Shown here piece by piece: positions 1 through 11,680 of a stretch of 39,688 bases of DNA. The position numbers were made by a program, and so were the translations under genes. Every line of letters begins with the position of its first letter. The first letter of the stretch is position 1. The DNA is from Nemertoderma westbladi (taxonomy: Eukaryota; Xenacoelomorpha; Nemertodermatida; Nemertodermatidae). The stretch spans positions 1-39,688 of the forward strand of contig JAUCBJ010005193.1 in NCBI GenBank assembly GCA_032718475.1, written 5' to 3'. The notes beneath the pieces were generated by a model, which made no database searches, was not told the DNA's origin, and saw nothing but the letters and a program-made list of their open reading frames with translations.

Positions 1-2096
1 CTAAACTTTGTGTGTGAGACTAAACTATGTGTGTTAGACTAAACTTTGTGTGTGAGACTAAACTTTGTGTGTGAGACTAAACTATGTTTGTGAGACTAAA
101 CTTTGTGTGTGAGACTAAACTTTGTGTGTGAGACTAAACTATGTGTGTGAGACTAAACTTTGTGTGTGAGACTAAACTTTGTGTGTGAGACTAAACTTTG
201 ATGTCTGTCTATTTGTGTGAGACTAAACTTTGTGTGTGAGACTAAACTTGGTGTGTGAGACTAAACTTTGTGTGTGAGACTAAACTTTGTGTGTGAGACT
301 AAACTATGTGTGTGCGACTAAACTTTGTGTGTGAGACTAAACTTTATGTGTGAGACTAAACTATGTGTGTGAGACTAAACTTTGTGTGTGAGACTAAACT
401 ATGTTTGTGAGACTAAACTTGGTGTGTGAGACTAAACTATGTTTGTGAGACTAAACTTGGTGTGTGAGACTAAACTATGTTTGTGAGACTAAACTTTGTG
501 TGTGAGACTAAACTTTGTGTGTGAGACTAAACTATGTGTGTGAGACTAAACTTTGTGTGTGAGACTAAACTTTGTGTGTGAGACTAAACTTTGATGTCTG
601 TCTATTTGTGTGAGACTAAACTTTGTGTGTGAGACTAAACTTGGTGTGTGAGACTAAACTTTGTGTGTGAGACTAAACTTTGTGTGTGAGACTAAACTTT
701 GTGTGTGAGACTAAACTTTGTGTGTGAGACTAAACTTTGTGTGTGAGACTAAACTATGTTTGTGAGACTAAACTTTGTGTGTGAGACTAAACTTTGTGTG
801 TGAGACTAAACTCTGTTTGTGAGACTAAACTTTGTGTGTGAGACTAAACTTTGCTGTCTGTCTATTTGTGTGAGACTAAATTTGGTGTGTGAGACTAAAC
901 TTTGTGTGTGAGACTAAATTTTGTGTGTGAGACTAAACTTTGCTGTCTGAGACTAAACTTTGTGTGTGAGACTAAACTTTTCTGTCTGTCTATTTGTGTG
1001 AGACTAAATTTGGTGTGTGAGACTAAACTTTGCTGTATGTCTATTTGTGTGAGACTAAACTTGGTGTATGAGACTAAACTTTGTGTGTGAGACTAAACTT
1101 TGTGTGTGAGACTAAACTTTGTGTGTGAGACTAAACTTTGTGTGTGAGACTAAACTTTGCTGTCTGTCTATTTGTGTGAGACTAAACTTGGTGTATGAGA
1201 CTAAACTTTGCTGTCTGAGACTAAACTTTGTGTGTGAGACTAAACTTTGCTGTCTGTCTATTTGTGTGAGACTAAACTTGGTGTGTGAGACTAAACTTTG
1301 TGTGTGAGACTAAACTTTGCTGTCTGTCTATTTGTGTGAGACTAAACTAACTTGGTGTGTGAGACTAAACTTTGTGTGTGAGACTAAACTTTGTGTGTGA
1401 GACTAAACTTTGTGTGTGAGACTAAACTTGCTGTCTGTCTCTTTGTGTGAGACTAAACTTTGTGTGTGAGACTAAACTTTGTGTGTGAGACTAAACTTTG
1501 TGTGTGAGACTAAACTTTGTGTGTGAGACTAAACTCTGTGTGTCAGACTAAACTTTGTGTGTGAGACTAAACTCTGTGTGTGAGACTAAACTTTGTGTGT
1601 GAGACTAAACTTTGTGTGTGAGACTAAACTTTGTTTGTGTGACTAAACTTTGTGTGTGAGACTAAACTCTGTGTGTGAGACTAAACTTTGTGTGTGAGAC
1701 TAAACTTTGTGTGTGAGACTAAACTTTGTGTGTGAGACTAAACTTTGTGTGTGAGACTAAACTTTGTGTGTGAGACTAAACTTTGTGTGTGAGACTAAAC
1801 TTTGTGTGTGAGACAAAACTTTGTGTGTGAGACTAAACTTTGTGTGTGAGACTAAACTTTGTGTGTGAGACTAAACTCTGTGTGTGAGACTAAACTTTGT
1901 GTGTGAGACTAAACTTTGTGTGTGAGACTAAACTTTGTGTGTGAGACAGACTAAACTTTGTGTGTGAGACAGACTAAACTTTGTGTGTGAGACTAAACTT
2001 TGTGGGTGAGACTAAACTTTGTGTGTGAGACTAAACTTTGCTGTCTGTCCATTTGTGTGAGACTAAACTTTGCTGTCTGTCCATTTCTGTGAGACT
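1..2096. repeat. 19-bp minisatellite array
   Basis: About 110 head-to-tail copies of a 19-bp unit built around GTGTGAGACTAAACTTTG, with point variants (TATG, TTGG, TCTG) and a longer variant carrying CTGTCTGTCTATTTGTG. The long variant with ATGTCTG recurs at 201 and 594, so a higher-order period of about 393 bp is laid over the basic unit. The array continues beyond the left edge and decays after about 2090. Short open frames inside it are by-products of the repeat. Confidence 0.97.
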
Positions 2097-4780
2097 ATTC
2101 TTTACAGTCCCTTCTTTGAATATACATTTTTTGTGCTAATTTATTGTTGTTACACAGCGAAATTACTATAACATTATATAATGCCGTCTGATAACGTATT
2201 TTCCTTTCTTAATGTAACTTTAATACTTTGCATTGCTGCTACAATCTGTACTTGACATCTCCTAAAGCTAAATATCAAAGTTACATAGTTTCCCATGGGT
2301 CCATTCTTATTTATTATTGTTCCTTTGCCTTAGAAAGTTCGTAGTTTACTTTATGGAATTTCTTCTGATATTTTAAATGCTGGCTTGGGTAGTGGTATGT
2401 TTAGTAATTTTTGTGCTTATTCATGTAACTTTCTACGTTTCCGTTGAATCACAATTTTCAGGCTACAAAAATTGTGATTAATCATTGATATTTCAGTTAT
2501 GTTAATCTAAATTGTCTTTCGATAAATAATTATATTATTGTAATAAAGTAATGAATTATATTTAATAATAAGACCAATGTAATAAACTTATTGAGGGACA
2601 GTATGGTACAATTTTTTCCTAAAAATTGCTGCATAACGTGATTATTTATATAACACTTCTACTTAGAGGTACCGCTACTAAAGCTCAGCCACTAAAGCAA
2701 CGAGACAGGGGTGAACTTAACGCAAATACCATCTCGGTGAATTAATATAGCGCCACAATGTTAAATTATAGTAGTAGGTTACATTGGCACGGCATTCTAA
2801 CCAAAACAATAATAACTAAAATCAATATAACAGTAAACACCTGTTACAGATTTATTTCTGGGAGTAATCAGCTGTTACTTGAGTACATTTTCCTCTGGAG
2901 AGAGGAAAATCACATTTCATTCCTCGCTGTAGGAATCCTAGCAATTTATATTGCATTTGCATATTACCTGACGGTATTAATATTTTAAATACATCAATTA
3001 TGATCAAACGGCTATTTTAATTTTGAAAATCTGGTTTTGAGCTTTGAGGTGTATCATTAATTAGAATGAAATGTTTTTTTAATTAGAGTGAATGTTGTGA
3101 TAGGGACATTACCATCCTACCCATGGCTCGTTCACGGAATGACGAGAACTCATCCCCCCCCCCCCCCCCCCCCCCGCCCCTCTCCCTCTTAAAATCCACT
3201 GCGTTATTTTGACCTCTCTGCGTTTTTAGTTTGTTGTACACCGGTTGGAGCCCTGCTTCGGATCTTATTGTTTATGCACAGCAACTACGGAGCTGAAATT
3301 TACTCCTACAGTAAAAATAACTAACAATAATCTATATCAGCAATCAACAATTGCGAATTAATTAAAACCAACTTACAACAGATGAAAACGTTGGCCGGCC
3401 ACTGCGTAATAAGTTATAAAACCGTTGGTTCTACTGTAATACCATGTACGTGTATTGCAAATCTCAATTAAAGAGTAAAAAAAAGAATAATTATCTTTCA
3501 ATTGGAAGAAGAAGATGATGTTGAAAATAATTTGTGACAAAGTAATGAATATAATTCTAGACTATTGCATTCTGGCTTGCAGGAAAAATGTTTAGGAAGT
3601 ATTTTTGACAAACCTATCTCTAAACAAAGTGTCTATGCCCAAAATTAGTAAAGAAAAATATTAAAAAAAAGCACAATTTTTGGCTTCCCACAATCGAAAT
3701 ATAAAATTTCAAGGGTGATTACACTACACAACCTTATTTATTAGTAAATATTATAAACATCTTATTATAGGCCTACATTAAATAATTAATTGATACTAGT
3801 TAATATTTCTTATGTACTGTAGGACCCCTTAGGCTATTATTATTAATTATTATTATAGAAAAATGAGTATACGTGTGATTATAATGATAAATACATAACT
3901 AACAATCTATAAATAAATATAAAAGACAATAAATATGATTATTGTCAATATTCTCAAGAGACTCCATCTTATGGAAATTAAATATAATATTTAAAAAGTA
4001 AAGTAAGATTTAAACTTTTTAAATTAATTTCCGTAACATAATTAACTAACTCAACAGCAGCTACAACTGTACTGTATACGTAACAACAATGGATAGAACG
4101 GTGTCGGATTGTACTGAAACGCGGAGAGTTTGTAAAGTAGGAAAATACAAGTAAAACAAACAAAGGAAACTCTTGGAAAAGAGTGAAAATATTCACCTGT
4201 ATAAATTAACAATGTAGGCCCTACAGTACATAATGCACAAAAGCAGTAATCCTAAATGTTCCAGATAATAAAATTGTAATACATAAGAAAACACACTTTA
4301 AAAAAAGCAACCTAACCATACTTAAACATAACCATATTGAGGAGGGATGAGGGGGGGGGGGGGTACCCCCTCCCCCCCTTAATTTTGTTCTTAATTGGTA
4401 TATGTTTCCAATGTGGTTGAACAATTCTTAGAAAACGATTTACTGTAGGTCGTATCATAGAAAATAAAATTATAAAAGTAAATAAAAATTTGAAAAATTT
4501 TACTAAAATGACTACTCCTCCGACATTTTTAATTTTCTAACACCATATTTTTTGGCACCAGCATGTTGATTTTCATCATTTCGGTCCCTTTTTCTATTTT
4601 CATTTTCTATTTTCGATAATAGACCTCGACATATGTATAAATTATTAAGAAAATACTAGACGAATTATTTTATTATTGGCAGTGGTGAAGAATTAATTAG
4701 CAGTGTAAATCTTTGTAACGTCCTTTGCCCAAGAACGTAGCGTATTTGGTGCTTTGTAAGTATTATTATTATTATTATCA
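2097..4780. other. AT-rich non-coding stretch with homopolymer tracts
   Basis: No gene is recognisable in this 2.7-kb stretch. It is AT-rich with stops in all frames. The only notable structures are a long C run near 3150-3175 and a G run near 4341-4362. The G run is followed by a C-rich stretch, which makes a short G/C hairpin-like tract around a central GGTACC. The largest open frame (2758-2988, plus) has no domain-like composition and is not called. Confidence 0.6.
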
Positions 4781-5061
4781 CTAGACCAAGCAGCAGCTTG
4801 GTCTAGTGGTGACATTACTGTGCTTCCGATTAGGGAGCCCGGGTTCGATCCCTAGATGGGGCAGCACTGTTTGGGCACAGTGCTTTAAATGCTGCAGCCT
4901 AGCCCAACCCCGGCTTTCATCCTTCAGTGGTCGATAAATGGGAACCAAGGCAACTTGGGAAACAGAGTGGAAGGGTTTACTGCGGAAGATCACCCATGGT
5001 GGTGAACAGGCATTCCTTGGCTTAACGAGCCTAAAAGATTCTCCCATTCATTATTATTAAT
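4781..5061 (+). mobile_element. tRNA-derived SINE
   Basis: The head carries an internal RNA polymerase III promoter: an A-box-like TGGTCTAGTGG at 4799-4809 and a canonical B box GGTTCGATCC at 4842-4851, about 33 bp apart as in tRNA genes. The head does not fold into a credible complete tRNA. A tRNA-unrelated body follows (CAGTGGTCGATAAATGGG near 4925-4942) and then a short ATT-rich tail near 5050. A TTA-rich run precedes the element as well. The first 26 bases form an inverted repeat (CTAGACCAAG / CTTGGTCTAG). The SINE assignment is by structure, not by family match. Confidence 0.75.
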
Positions 5062-6479
5062 AGGCAATTTGGAAAGAAAACATTCAAAATTAAAAAAATA
5101 AAACAACCATGTTTTTTTTAATTTTCCATTTTAAAAAAGGGGAAAATATGAAGTCAAGAAAACCGCTCTAAATTTATTGAAACTTATGAAATTACCTTTC
5201 ATATAAGGCAAACATTTCTAGTATTAGTGTCTGATTAGGAAGGAGGCACACTTAGAGTTGGAACGGGATCGGGATCCCGATTTTCGGGATCAGGATTTTT
5301 AATTTCCTTTTATTTATTTTTTTATTTAATTTAAACTTTCAAGAAATCTCCTGTTGTAAAAAATGCCTGGATGTCAAAATGTCCACTGATTTTTTTCTAT
5401 TTTTACTCTACTTCTACGTATTTTATTTCACACGTAGGCCTAAGTATTTCATTTCACTTACGTTTTTAATATAATTTATGTAACATATATAATATACAGT
5501 ATCTAACTGCAGTCTGACTGAATCGTTGCCTCATGAAAATGTTTATCATATTCAATAAAAAGCAACAAGTGTTTCTATTATTTATAATGTAGACATTCAT
5601 GTATATATTTAATGTATTTAATGAATGAATTTCAGATATAAATTCAGATTCAGAAATCAGCTATAAATCATGTATGTAAATTAATCCATCATTCATCAAT
5701 CATTAGGGGTGTGAGTTTTCCGGAAATATGTTTTTCAAGGAAAGTTCCGAAAATTTCCGGGAAAGTATACTTCACCCGTAGTTACCAGTTACGACCTCAA
5801 GAGCCAAGACAACGAACCACCACAACACAGCTAAGCATGAATTACTTGTTTCTAATGTTTACTCTACTTATGTATAAACGGCAAAATAACAGGATGTATT
5901 AAATTGTAAAAAACTTAAAAAATTGATTAATTTTGTTAAAATGTATTAATTTCCGAATTTGCGTTCAATAAAGATCTAGTTACTGTAATAAGGAAATTTA
6001 CAAAACACAAAGTCACAATCTCAATTTTAGTTCAAATCGTATTACTATTTTATGCAATTTATATGAGGATATATTTCAGTAAATATTTACTATTAAAAGT
6101 AAACTTTTTTATATCAAATTAAAATAAAATAGGAAGTTTTCGAATGTCTAGGATAATCTCTCGCATCCCTATCAATAATCTTATCAATCATCCAATGAAA
6201 ATCCTCCATCGGGATCCCGTTGCAAAAATAAGGTACACCAGGGAATCTTGGTGGAGGAATCTTTCAGTTTTCCGTGTTTCTTTCATTTTGACAGACAGAT
6301 TGGCAGACAGATATTCCACGATAACTCGAGAAGAGATCTCTCTAAGCCGTTTTCAAATTTGAAACCACCCTATCAAATTTCTGAAATCTTCATCCAGGGG
6401 GGGGGGGTCCCTTTAATGGTTAATAAGGTAAAATATAGTACCTTAATTATTTATTGGAGTGTGTCTCTAAGTGATTTAA
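5062..6479. other. non-coding stretch
   Basis: No gene recognised. Points seen are a short GGGATC-rich inverted patch at 5267-5300 and an old-repeat-like segment at about 6190-6420, containing GACAGACAGATTGGCAGACAGA and a G10-type run near 6398. The overlapping open frames at 6144-6490 fall in this repeat-like segment and look accidental. Confidence 0.5.
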
Positions 6480-6499
6480 AACTACCCTAATAAACTAAA

Positions 6500-7180
6500 G
6501 TCAACCCAATAAAATTATTCAAACACCAAATTACATTTTTCAACACCAAAAACAATAAATTATTCAACACCAAAATAAATACATCCCCCAAAATAAATAC
6601 ACAATCCCACAAAAATAAATACGTATTCCCCCAAAATAATAAAATATTCTACCATATTAAACATAGTCTTAGGTAAAGACTCTTAGGTAAAGACTCACAG
6701 TTGAAGACTATTGTTACGAGGATCGTCGGGTGAGTACAAAACAACGACCAAAGACTCAAGGCTTTACTGTACAAAACAAAGAGGTAAAGTCGCATTGCAA
6801 TTAAAAGGAGCAGGTTAGAGAGGCGTATTGGTGGAACCAGAACAATAAACGAAAGGTTACACATGTTACAAGATTATGCAGGTCTATATAATTGGGCCTT
6901 TGTTTTGTAATCATCCAAGGATAATAATATGATTAAACATTTTGTTTGATTTATGGAAATAAATAATTAATAAATTTGTATAATATAAATAAATTTTCCA
7001 TAAAATTTTTGGTGCTGTAAGAATTGTTTTTGGTTGAAAAGTAATTATTTTAGGGAGATTGAATAATTGTTTTTGGGGGAAAGAATAATTGTTTTTGGGG
7101 GAATGAATAATAATTGTTTTTGGGGATGAGTTATTGTTTTTTGAATAATTGTTTTTGGTGAGAGAGATATTCAAAATTAG
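6500..7180. repeat. Inverted pair of AT-rich minisatellites
   Basis: The left part (about 6500-6650) repeats CACCAAAA(A/T)AA(A)TAAAT-type units. The right part (about 7010-7165) repeats GAATAATTGTTTTTGGGGG-type units of about 20 bp, which are the reverse complement of the left type. Between them lie about 360 bp with no recognised gene. The opposed arrays resemble the subterminal repeats of a non-autonomous DNA transposon, but no clean terminal inverted repeat or target duplication could be fixed. Confidence 0.5.
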
Positions 7181-7284
7181 GGTATGTAAATTGGCGCTAC
7201 AAAAAAATATATTTTGTGCTTAATAATTTTTTTGGTGTGAAATCATCCGAGAACCTGAATGCGAGAAATCATTGAAGATTGTTG

Positions 7285-7415
7285 AATATTTCACAAACGG
7301 GAATACCAAGGTGTGGTACAACTCCCATAACTTTTGGCGTAAAACCTTATCATACGCCGTGGTGAAGTCAATGAAAATAAGGAATAACTTACCAGCCTGT
7401 TCAATATCGGGAGAT
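7285..7415 (-). pseudogene. LINE reverse transcriptase fragment
   Basis: On the minus strand a short frame reads LFLIFIDFTTAYDKV followed by LRQKLWEL. This matches the conserved non-LTR retrotransposon RT pattern FxDFxxAYDxVxRxxLW, the motif A region that includes a catalytic aspartate. Flanking sequence on both sides is not RT-like, so this is a scrap of a dead element. On its left-hand coding side it runs directly into the 131-bp array. The clade cannot be assigned from so few residues. Confidence 0.7.
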
Positions 7416-7496
7416 GCCCACATGGCCAGACGCTTTGATAAAATTAATATATTTTTATTGCTAATGAACTGAGGATTGATTCTATGCAGTAAAATT

Positions 7497-8404
7497 ACGA
7501 GGTGGTGAACATTGTGGCAACCATCGCGCCCTGGCTCCGTGACCGAGGTGGCACACTTTGTGGCAGACGTCGATCCATGCTCCGTGACGGAGGTGGCGCA
7601 CATTGTGACAGTCGCCGAGCCCAGACTCCCTGACCGAGGTGGCGCACATTGTGGCAGTCTCCGGGCCCTGGCTCCATGACCAAGGTGGCGCACATTGTGG
7701 CAGTCTCCCGTGACCAAGGTGGCGCACATTATGGCAGCCGTCGAGCTCTGACCGAGGTGGCTCACACTTGTGGCAATCGCCAAGCTCAGACTCCCTGGCC
7801 GAGGTGGCGTACATTATGGAAGTCTCCTAGCCCTGGCTCCGTGACCAAGTTGGCGCACATTGTGGCAGCCGTCGAGCTCTGACCGAGGTGGCTCACACTT
7901 GTGGCAGTCGCCAAGCTCAGACTCCCTGGCCGAGGTGGCGTACATTGTGGAAGTCTCCTAGCCCTGGCTCCGTGACCAAGTTGGCGCACATTGTGGCAGC
8001 CGTCGAGCTCTGATCGAGGTGGCTCACACTTGTGGCAGTCGCCGAGCCCAGACTCCCTGACCGAGGTGGCGCACATTGTGGCAGTCTCCTAGCCCTGGCT
8101 CCGTGACCAAGTTGGCGCACATTGTGGCAGCCGTCAAGCTCTGACCGAGGTGGCTCACACTTGTGGCAGTCGCCGAGCCCAGACTCCCTGGCCGAGGTGG
8201 CGTACATTGTGGAAGTCTCCTAGCCCTGGCTCCGTGACCAAGGTGGCGCACATTGTGGCAGCCGTCGAGCTCTGACCGAGGTGGCTCACACTTGTGGCAG
8301 TCGCCAAGCTCAGACTCCCTGGCCGAGGTGGCGTTCATTGAGGCAGTCTACAGGCCCGGGCTCCGTGATCGAGGTGGCGCACATTGTGGCAGCCGTCGAG
8401 GCAC
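7497..8404. repeat. GC-rich minisatellite with 131-bp higher-order period
   Basis: The basic unit is about 44 bp, based on GACCGAGGTGGCGCACATTG with the ending TGTGGCAG. Three diverged versions of it alternate to give a 131-bp repeat. The marker ACCGAGGTGGCTCACACTTG recurs at 7751, 7882, 8013 (one change), 8144 and 8275, exactly 131 bp apart. The GC content contrasts sharply with the AT-rich flanks. Several overlapping minus-strand open frames exist in it, but all are repeat artefacts. Confidence 0.95.
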
Positions 8405-8736
8405 TAACAGGTGAGATCTTACTACTCATCAGACAAGCAGGGTAAACTTAATCGGTTAGTGAGTAGATTATTTTTAAAGGCTGTTTAATTTTTTAAAATA
8501 TAAGAAACTTCGAAGGATTAAAAAAAATCTATAAACATTATTGTATTTAATACAACTGATACAAACACCACTACCGCGGATACCTATTGAATGCCTATTA
8601 TCAGAACTAGTGAGGTAATGAAAAACGAAAATGAAACAAAATTGATGAAAATGAAATTAAAATTATTTCGTTTCGTTGAGCCATCCCTGGTTAGATCTGC
8701 CAGTAGTATAGGCTACAGCCACAGCTGATGCACAGA
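8405..8736. other. 3' flank of the GPCR gene
   Basis: This is AT-rich sequence between the minisatellite and the receptor stop codon. On the minus strand it would hold the receptor's 3' UTR. I see no convincing AATAAA signal close to the stop and no other feature. Confidence 0.4.
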
Positions 8737-10035
8737 CTATGTTGGAGGCCCCCTAGCGGACTCATCGTGGCCGCTTTGGTTGGCCATGGACTCCCCTATG
8801 GGAACCACCACATTAGATTTTATTTTAAATATATTGACATTAACAGCATATCGGAAACTTACTACAAATATATACATGAGATAAAAGTTTAAACTGAAGA
8901 CAATACCAAACATATTAGATATCTGTGCAGCAATATTATTGATAACTAACATTTTTTCATAAGCAGAAATTTGCTCTAATTTAGATAAAGGGTGTAGATT
9001 TCCTCCCATATTGTCGAAAATTGTTCTTATAATGTGAAAGATTATACGAGCACAATCTTTTGCGCACATTAGAGTTCCAGTAACGAGCATCATATTTACC
9101 GCAGCGGACATTTTATTATTGGTTGATGGTATAGATTGCCTCATTAGCTTTCTTAACTTATAAATCATTAGACCGTTTATAGCAAACACTCCTACAATTT
9201 GAATGGTTTTTCTTATGGGAAAGAAATAATCCAGAAACTGATGTGCCCTAATCCAGTGAACGTTATATGATCTCAAATAATAAAGTAAAGCCCAATATTG
9301 CTTTTCACCATTAACGTATCGAATTTCCCCCTTATACATAACTAAATAAGGCCAGTACAGACACGCTGTGTATATAAATAAAACTACTATAATCCCATAT
9401 ATCATGTTATTATTCTTTAATTTTGTATCCTTATACCATACCGGGAAATAAAGGGCTGCAATACGCTCTGCGCCCATAATTAAGGTGAGTGTTGAATCTC
9501 CATATTGTACACACCAAGCAAATATCGGCCAATAACACTGGCATAACCATGAAACAACGTTATAACAGTGAAAGTGCCAAATTTTGTTGTTGTTTTCTAT
9601 CACTGGCTCATATTCAAAATAGTACCACTTAGAATTCTGACCATGTTTTAGTAGTTGGCCAAACGATATAAGAATATCGAAAATTGACTTTAACACCAAC
9701 ATTCTATAAAATAAAGTATTGAATGATTTTTCCTTCACAATTGTTACAATAATTAATATATTGCCAATCAGACCAAATAAATTATATGTTGATATATAAG
9801 GTGTGAGAATAAAATCGTCGACATATTTCCTAGCATTGTGATAAATCTCAAATCCTTTCATCATATCATCATAATCCGATTTAGGAACAGTTTCAAAGTA
9901 TTCGTGGTACAAATTTGTTTCGGTTGTATTCCCTTTAACCATCGGATTGATTCCATTATTGGTAGCTTCAGATATAAATATAAGAATACAACAAAAACAC
10001 AATAACCATTGAATGTGAAAGTTTCTTGCAAACAT
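8737..10035 (-). CDS. Divergent class A (rhodopsin-like) peptide-type GPCR, single exon
   Basis: Predicted plasma-membrane receptor of 432 aa, encoded without an intron. The frame is open further upstream, but the first ATG is at 10035; the codon at 10050 is GTG. The N terminus has a signal-peptide-like hydrophobic run (residues 10-22) and an NTT glycosylation site. Seven hydrophobic segments lie near 81-100, 110-129, 165-188, 210-233, 270-292, 310-338 and 363-391. Class A marks are GN in helix 1 (91-92), Asp120 in helix 2, a Cys-rich region before and within helix 3, ERI (190-192) in place of DRY, and NFYLMY at the end of helix 7 in place of NPxxY. Helix 6 lacks CWxP. An aromatic residue instead of Pro after Asn in helix 7 is also seen in FMRFamide-receptor-like proteins, so a neuropeptide or orphan receptor is the best guess. 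The ligand is unknown. The frame is intact, so it is probably functional. A satellite starts about 150 bp upstream. Confidence 0.8.
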   Translation of the reverse strand: MFARNFHIQWLLCFCCILIFISEATNNGINPMVKGNTTETNLYHEYFETVPKSDYDDMMKGFEIYHNARKYVDDFILTPYISTYNLFGLIGNILIIVTIVKEKSFNTLFYRMLVLKSIFDILISFGQLLKHGQNSKWYYFEYEPVIENNNKIWHFHCYNVVSWLCQCYWPIFAWCVQYGDSTLTLIMGAERIAALYFPVWYKDTKLKNNNMIYGIIVVLFIYTACLYWPYLVMYKGEIRYVNGEKQYWALLYYLRSYNVHWIRAHQFLDYFFPIRKTIQIVGVFAINGLMIYKLRKLMRQSIPSTNNKMSAAVNMMLVTGTLMCAKDCARIIFHIIRTIFDNMGGNLHPLSKLEQISAYEKMLVINNIAAQISNMFGIVFSLNFYLMYIFVVSFRYAVNVNIFKIKSNVVVPIGESMANQSGHDESARGPPT

Positions 10036-10182
10036 GTTTATTTCTGCCACATCATATGAGGCTGAAATTAAGGAATTTAAATTTCCCCTATATTTTTTTC
10101 AATAATACAAGTCTTAAGGATTATAAATATGTTTTTTTTGGCATCTGATATATAAGCATTGAACATTCTCTGTAGTTCTACA

Positions 10183-11590
10183 GTTGATACAATACTGTAC
10201 ATTATTGATACTGTATTGGTACAATACTGTACAGTATTGATACTGTATTGGTACAATACTGTACAGTATTGATACTGTATTGGTAGGCCTACAATACTGT
10301 ACAGTATTGATACTGTATTTGTACAATACTGTACAGTATTGATACTGTATTGGTAGGCCTACAGTACTGTACAGTATTGATACTGTATTGGTACAATACT
10401 GTACAGTATTGATACTGTATTGGTACAATACTGTACAGTATTGATACTGTATTGGTACAATACTGTACAGTATTGGTACAATACTGTACAGTATTGATAC
10501 TGTATTGGTACAATACTGTACAGTATTGATACTGTATTGGTACAATACTGTACAGTATTGATACTGTATTGGTACAATACTGTACAGTATTGATACTGTA
10601 TTGGTAGGCCTACAATACTGTACAGTATTGATACTGTATTTGTACAATACTGTACAGTATTGATACTGTATTGGTAGGCCTACAGTACTGTACAGTATTG
10701 ATACTGTATTGGTACAATACTGTACAGTATTGATACTGTATTGGTACAATACTGTACAGTATTGATACTGTATTGGTACAATACTGTACAGTATTGATAC
10801 TGTATTGGTAGGCCTACAATACTGTACAGTATTGATACTGTATTTGTACAATACTGTACAGTATTGATACTGTATTGGTAGGCCTACAGTACTGTACAGT
10901 ATTGATACTGTATTGGTACAATACTGTACAGTATTGATACTGTATTGGTACAATACTGTACAGTATTGATACTGTATTGGTACAATACTGTACAGTATTG
11001 GTACAATACTGTACAGTATTGATACTGTATTGGTACAATACTGTACAGTATTGATACTGTATTGGTACAATACTGTACAGTATTGATACTGTATTGGTAC
11101 AATACTGTACAGTATTGATACTGTATTGGTAGGCCTACAATACTGTACAGTATTGATACTGTATTTGTACAATACTGTACAGTATTGATACTGTATTGGT
11201 AGGCCTACAGTACTGTACAGTATTGATACTGTATTGGTACAATACTGTACAGTATTGATACTGTATTGGTACAATACTGTACAGTATTGATACTGTATTG
11301 GTACAATACTGTACAGTATTGGTACAATACTGTACAGTATTGATACTGTATTGGTACAATACTGTACAGTATTGATACTGTATTGGTACAATACTGTACA
11401 GTATTGATACTGTATTGGTACAATACTGTACAGTATTGATACTGTATTGGTACAATACTGTACAGTATTGATACTGTATTGGTACAATACTGTACATTAT
11501 TGATACTGTATTGGTACAATACTGTACAGTATTGATACTGTATTGGTACAATACTGTACAGTATTGATACTGTATTGGTACAATACTGTG
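10183..11590. repeat. 32-bp palindromic satellite with 525-bp higher-order repeat
   Basis: Tandem units of 32 bp contain the palindrome CAATACTGTACAGTATTG followed by ATACTGTATTGGTA. Variants insert GGCCT to give GGTAGGCCTAC. This insertion before CAATACTG starts at 10282, 10603, 10807 and 11128. The 10282 and 10603 sites recur exactly 525 bp later, which shows that a block of about 16 units was duplicated. The unit has no stop codon in any minus-strand frame, so long spurious open frames run through it. Confidence 0.97.
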
Positions 11591-11607
11591 TATGACATTA
11601 TGATATT

Positions 11608-11680
11608 GACTGGGGCTGAACCTACAACCACTAGATTGCAGACTCAGCGCTCAACCAACTGATCTACCGGTATGTGCCTC
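11608..11680 (-). mobile_element. tRNA-like sequence, probably a SINE head
   Basis: Read on the minus strand, TAGATCAGTTGGTTGAGCG resembles a tRNA D-arm/A box, and GTAGGTTCAGCCCC about 25 bases later resembles a T-arm/B box. A central CTGCAAT could be an anticodon loop (GCA), but the anticodon and acceptor stems do not pair. This is more likely a decayed tRNA pseudogene or SINE head than a working tRNA gene. Confidence 0.5.

Noticed and set aside
902-1307. Two 62-codon Cys/Leu-rich frames
   Set aside because: They are the 19-bp minisatellite translated and have no non-repeat sequence.
1-2096. CRISPR-like repeat array
   Set aside because: Units are contiguous 19-mers with no unique spacers, in animal DNA.
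2758-2988. 76-codon plus-strand frame with a hydrophobic end
   Set aside because: Short, in AT-rich DNA, no homologous motif and no gene context.
7482-8338. Several overlapping minus-strand frames of about 100 codons rich in CATSV/HLGHG
   Set aside because: They are frames of the 131-bp array; the repeated peptide shifts frame with the unit.
8737-10050. GPCR start at 10050
   Set aside because: The codon there is GTG; the first ATG in frame is at 10035, and the signal peptide follows it.
10114-11487. 457-codon minus-strand open frame
   Set aside because: It is the 32-bp satellite read through; the unit has no stop in any minus-strand frame and essentially no ATG. Not a gene.
11608-11680. 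Functional tRNA-Cys(GCA) gene
   Set aside because: A and B box-like words and a GCA triplet are present, but the anticodon stem and acceptor stem do not pair.
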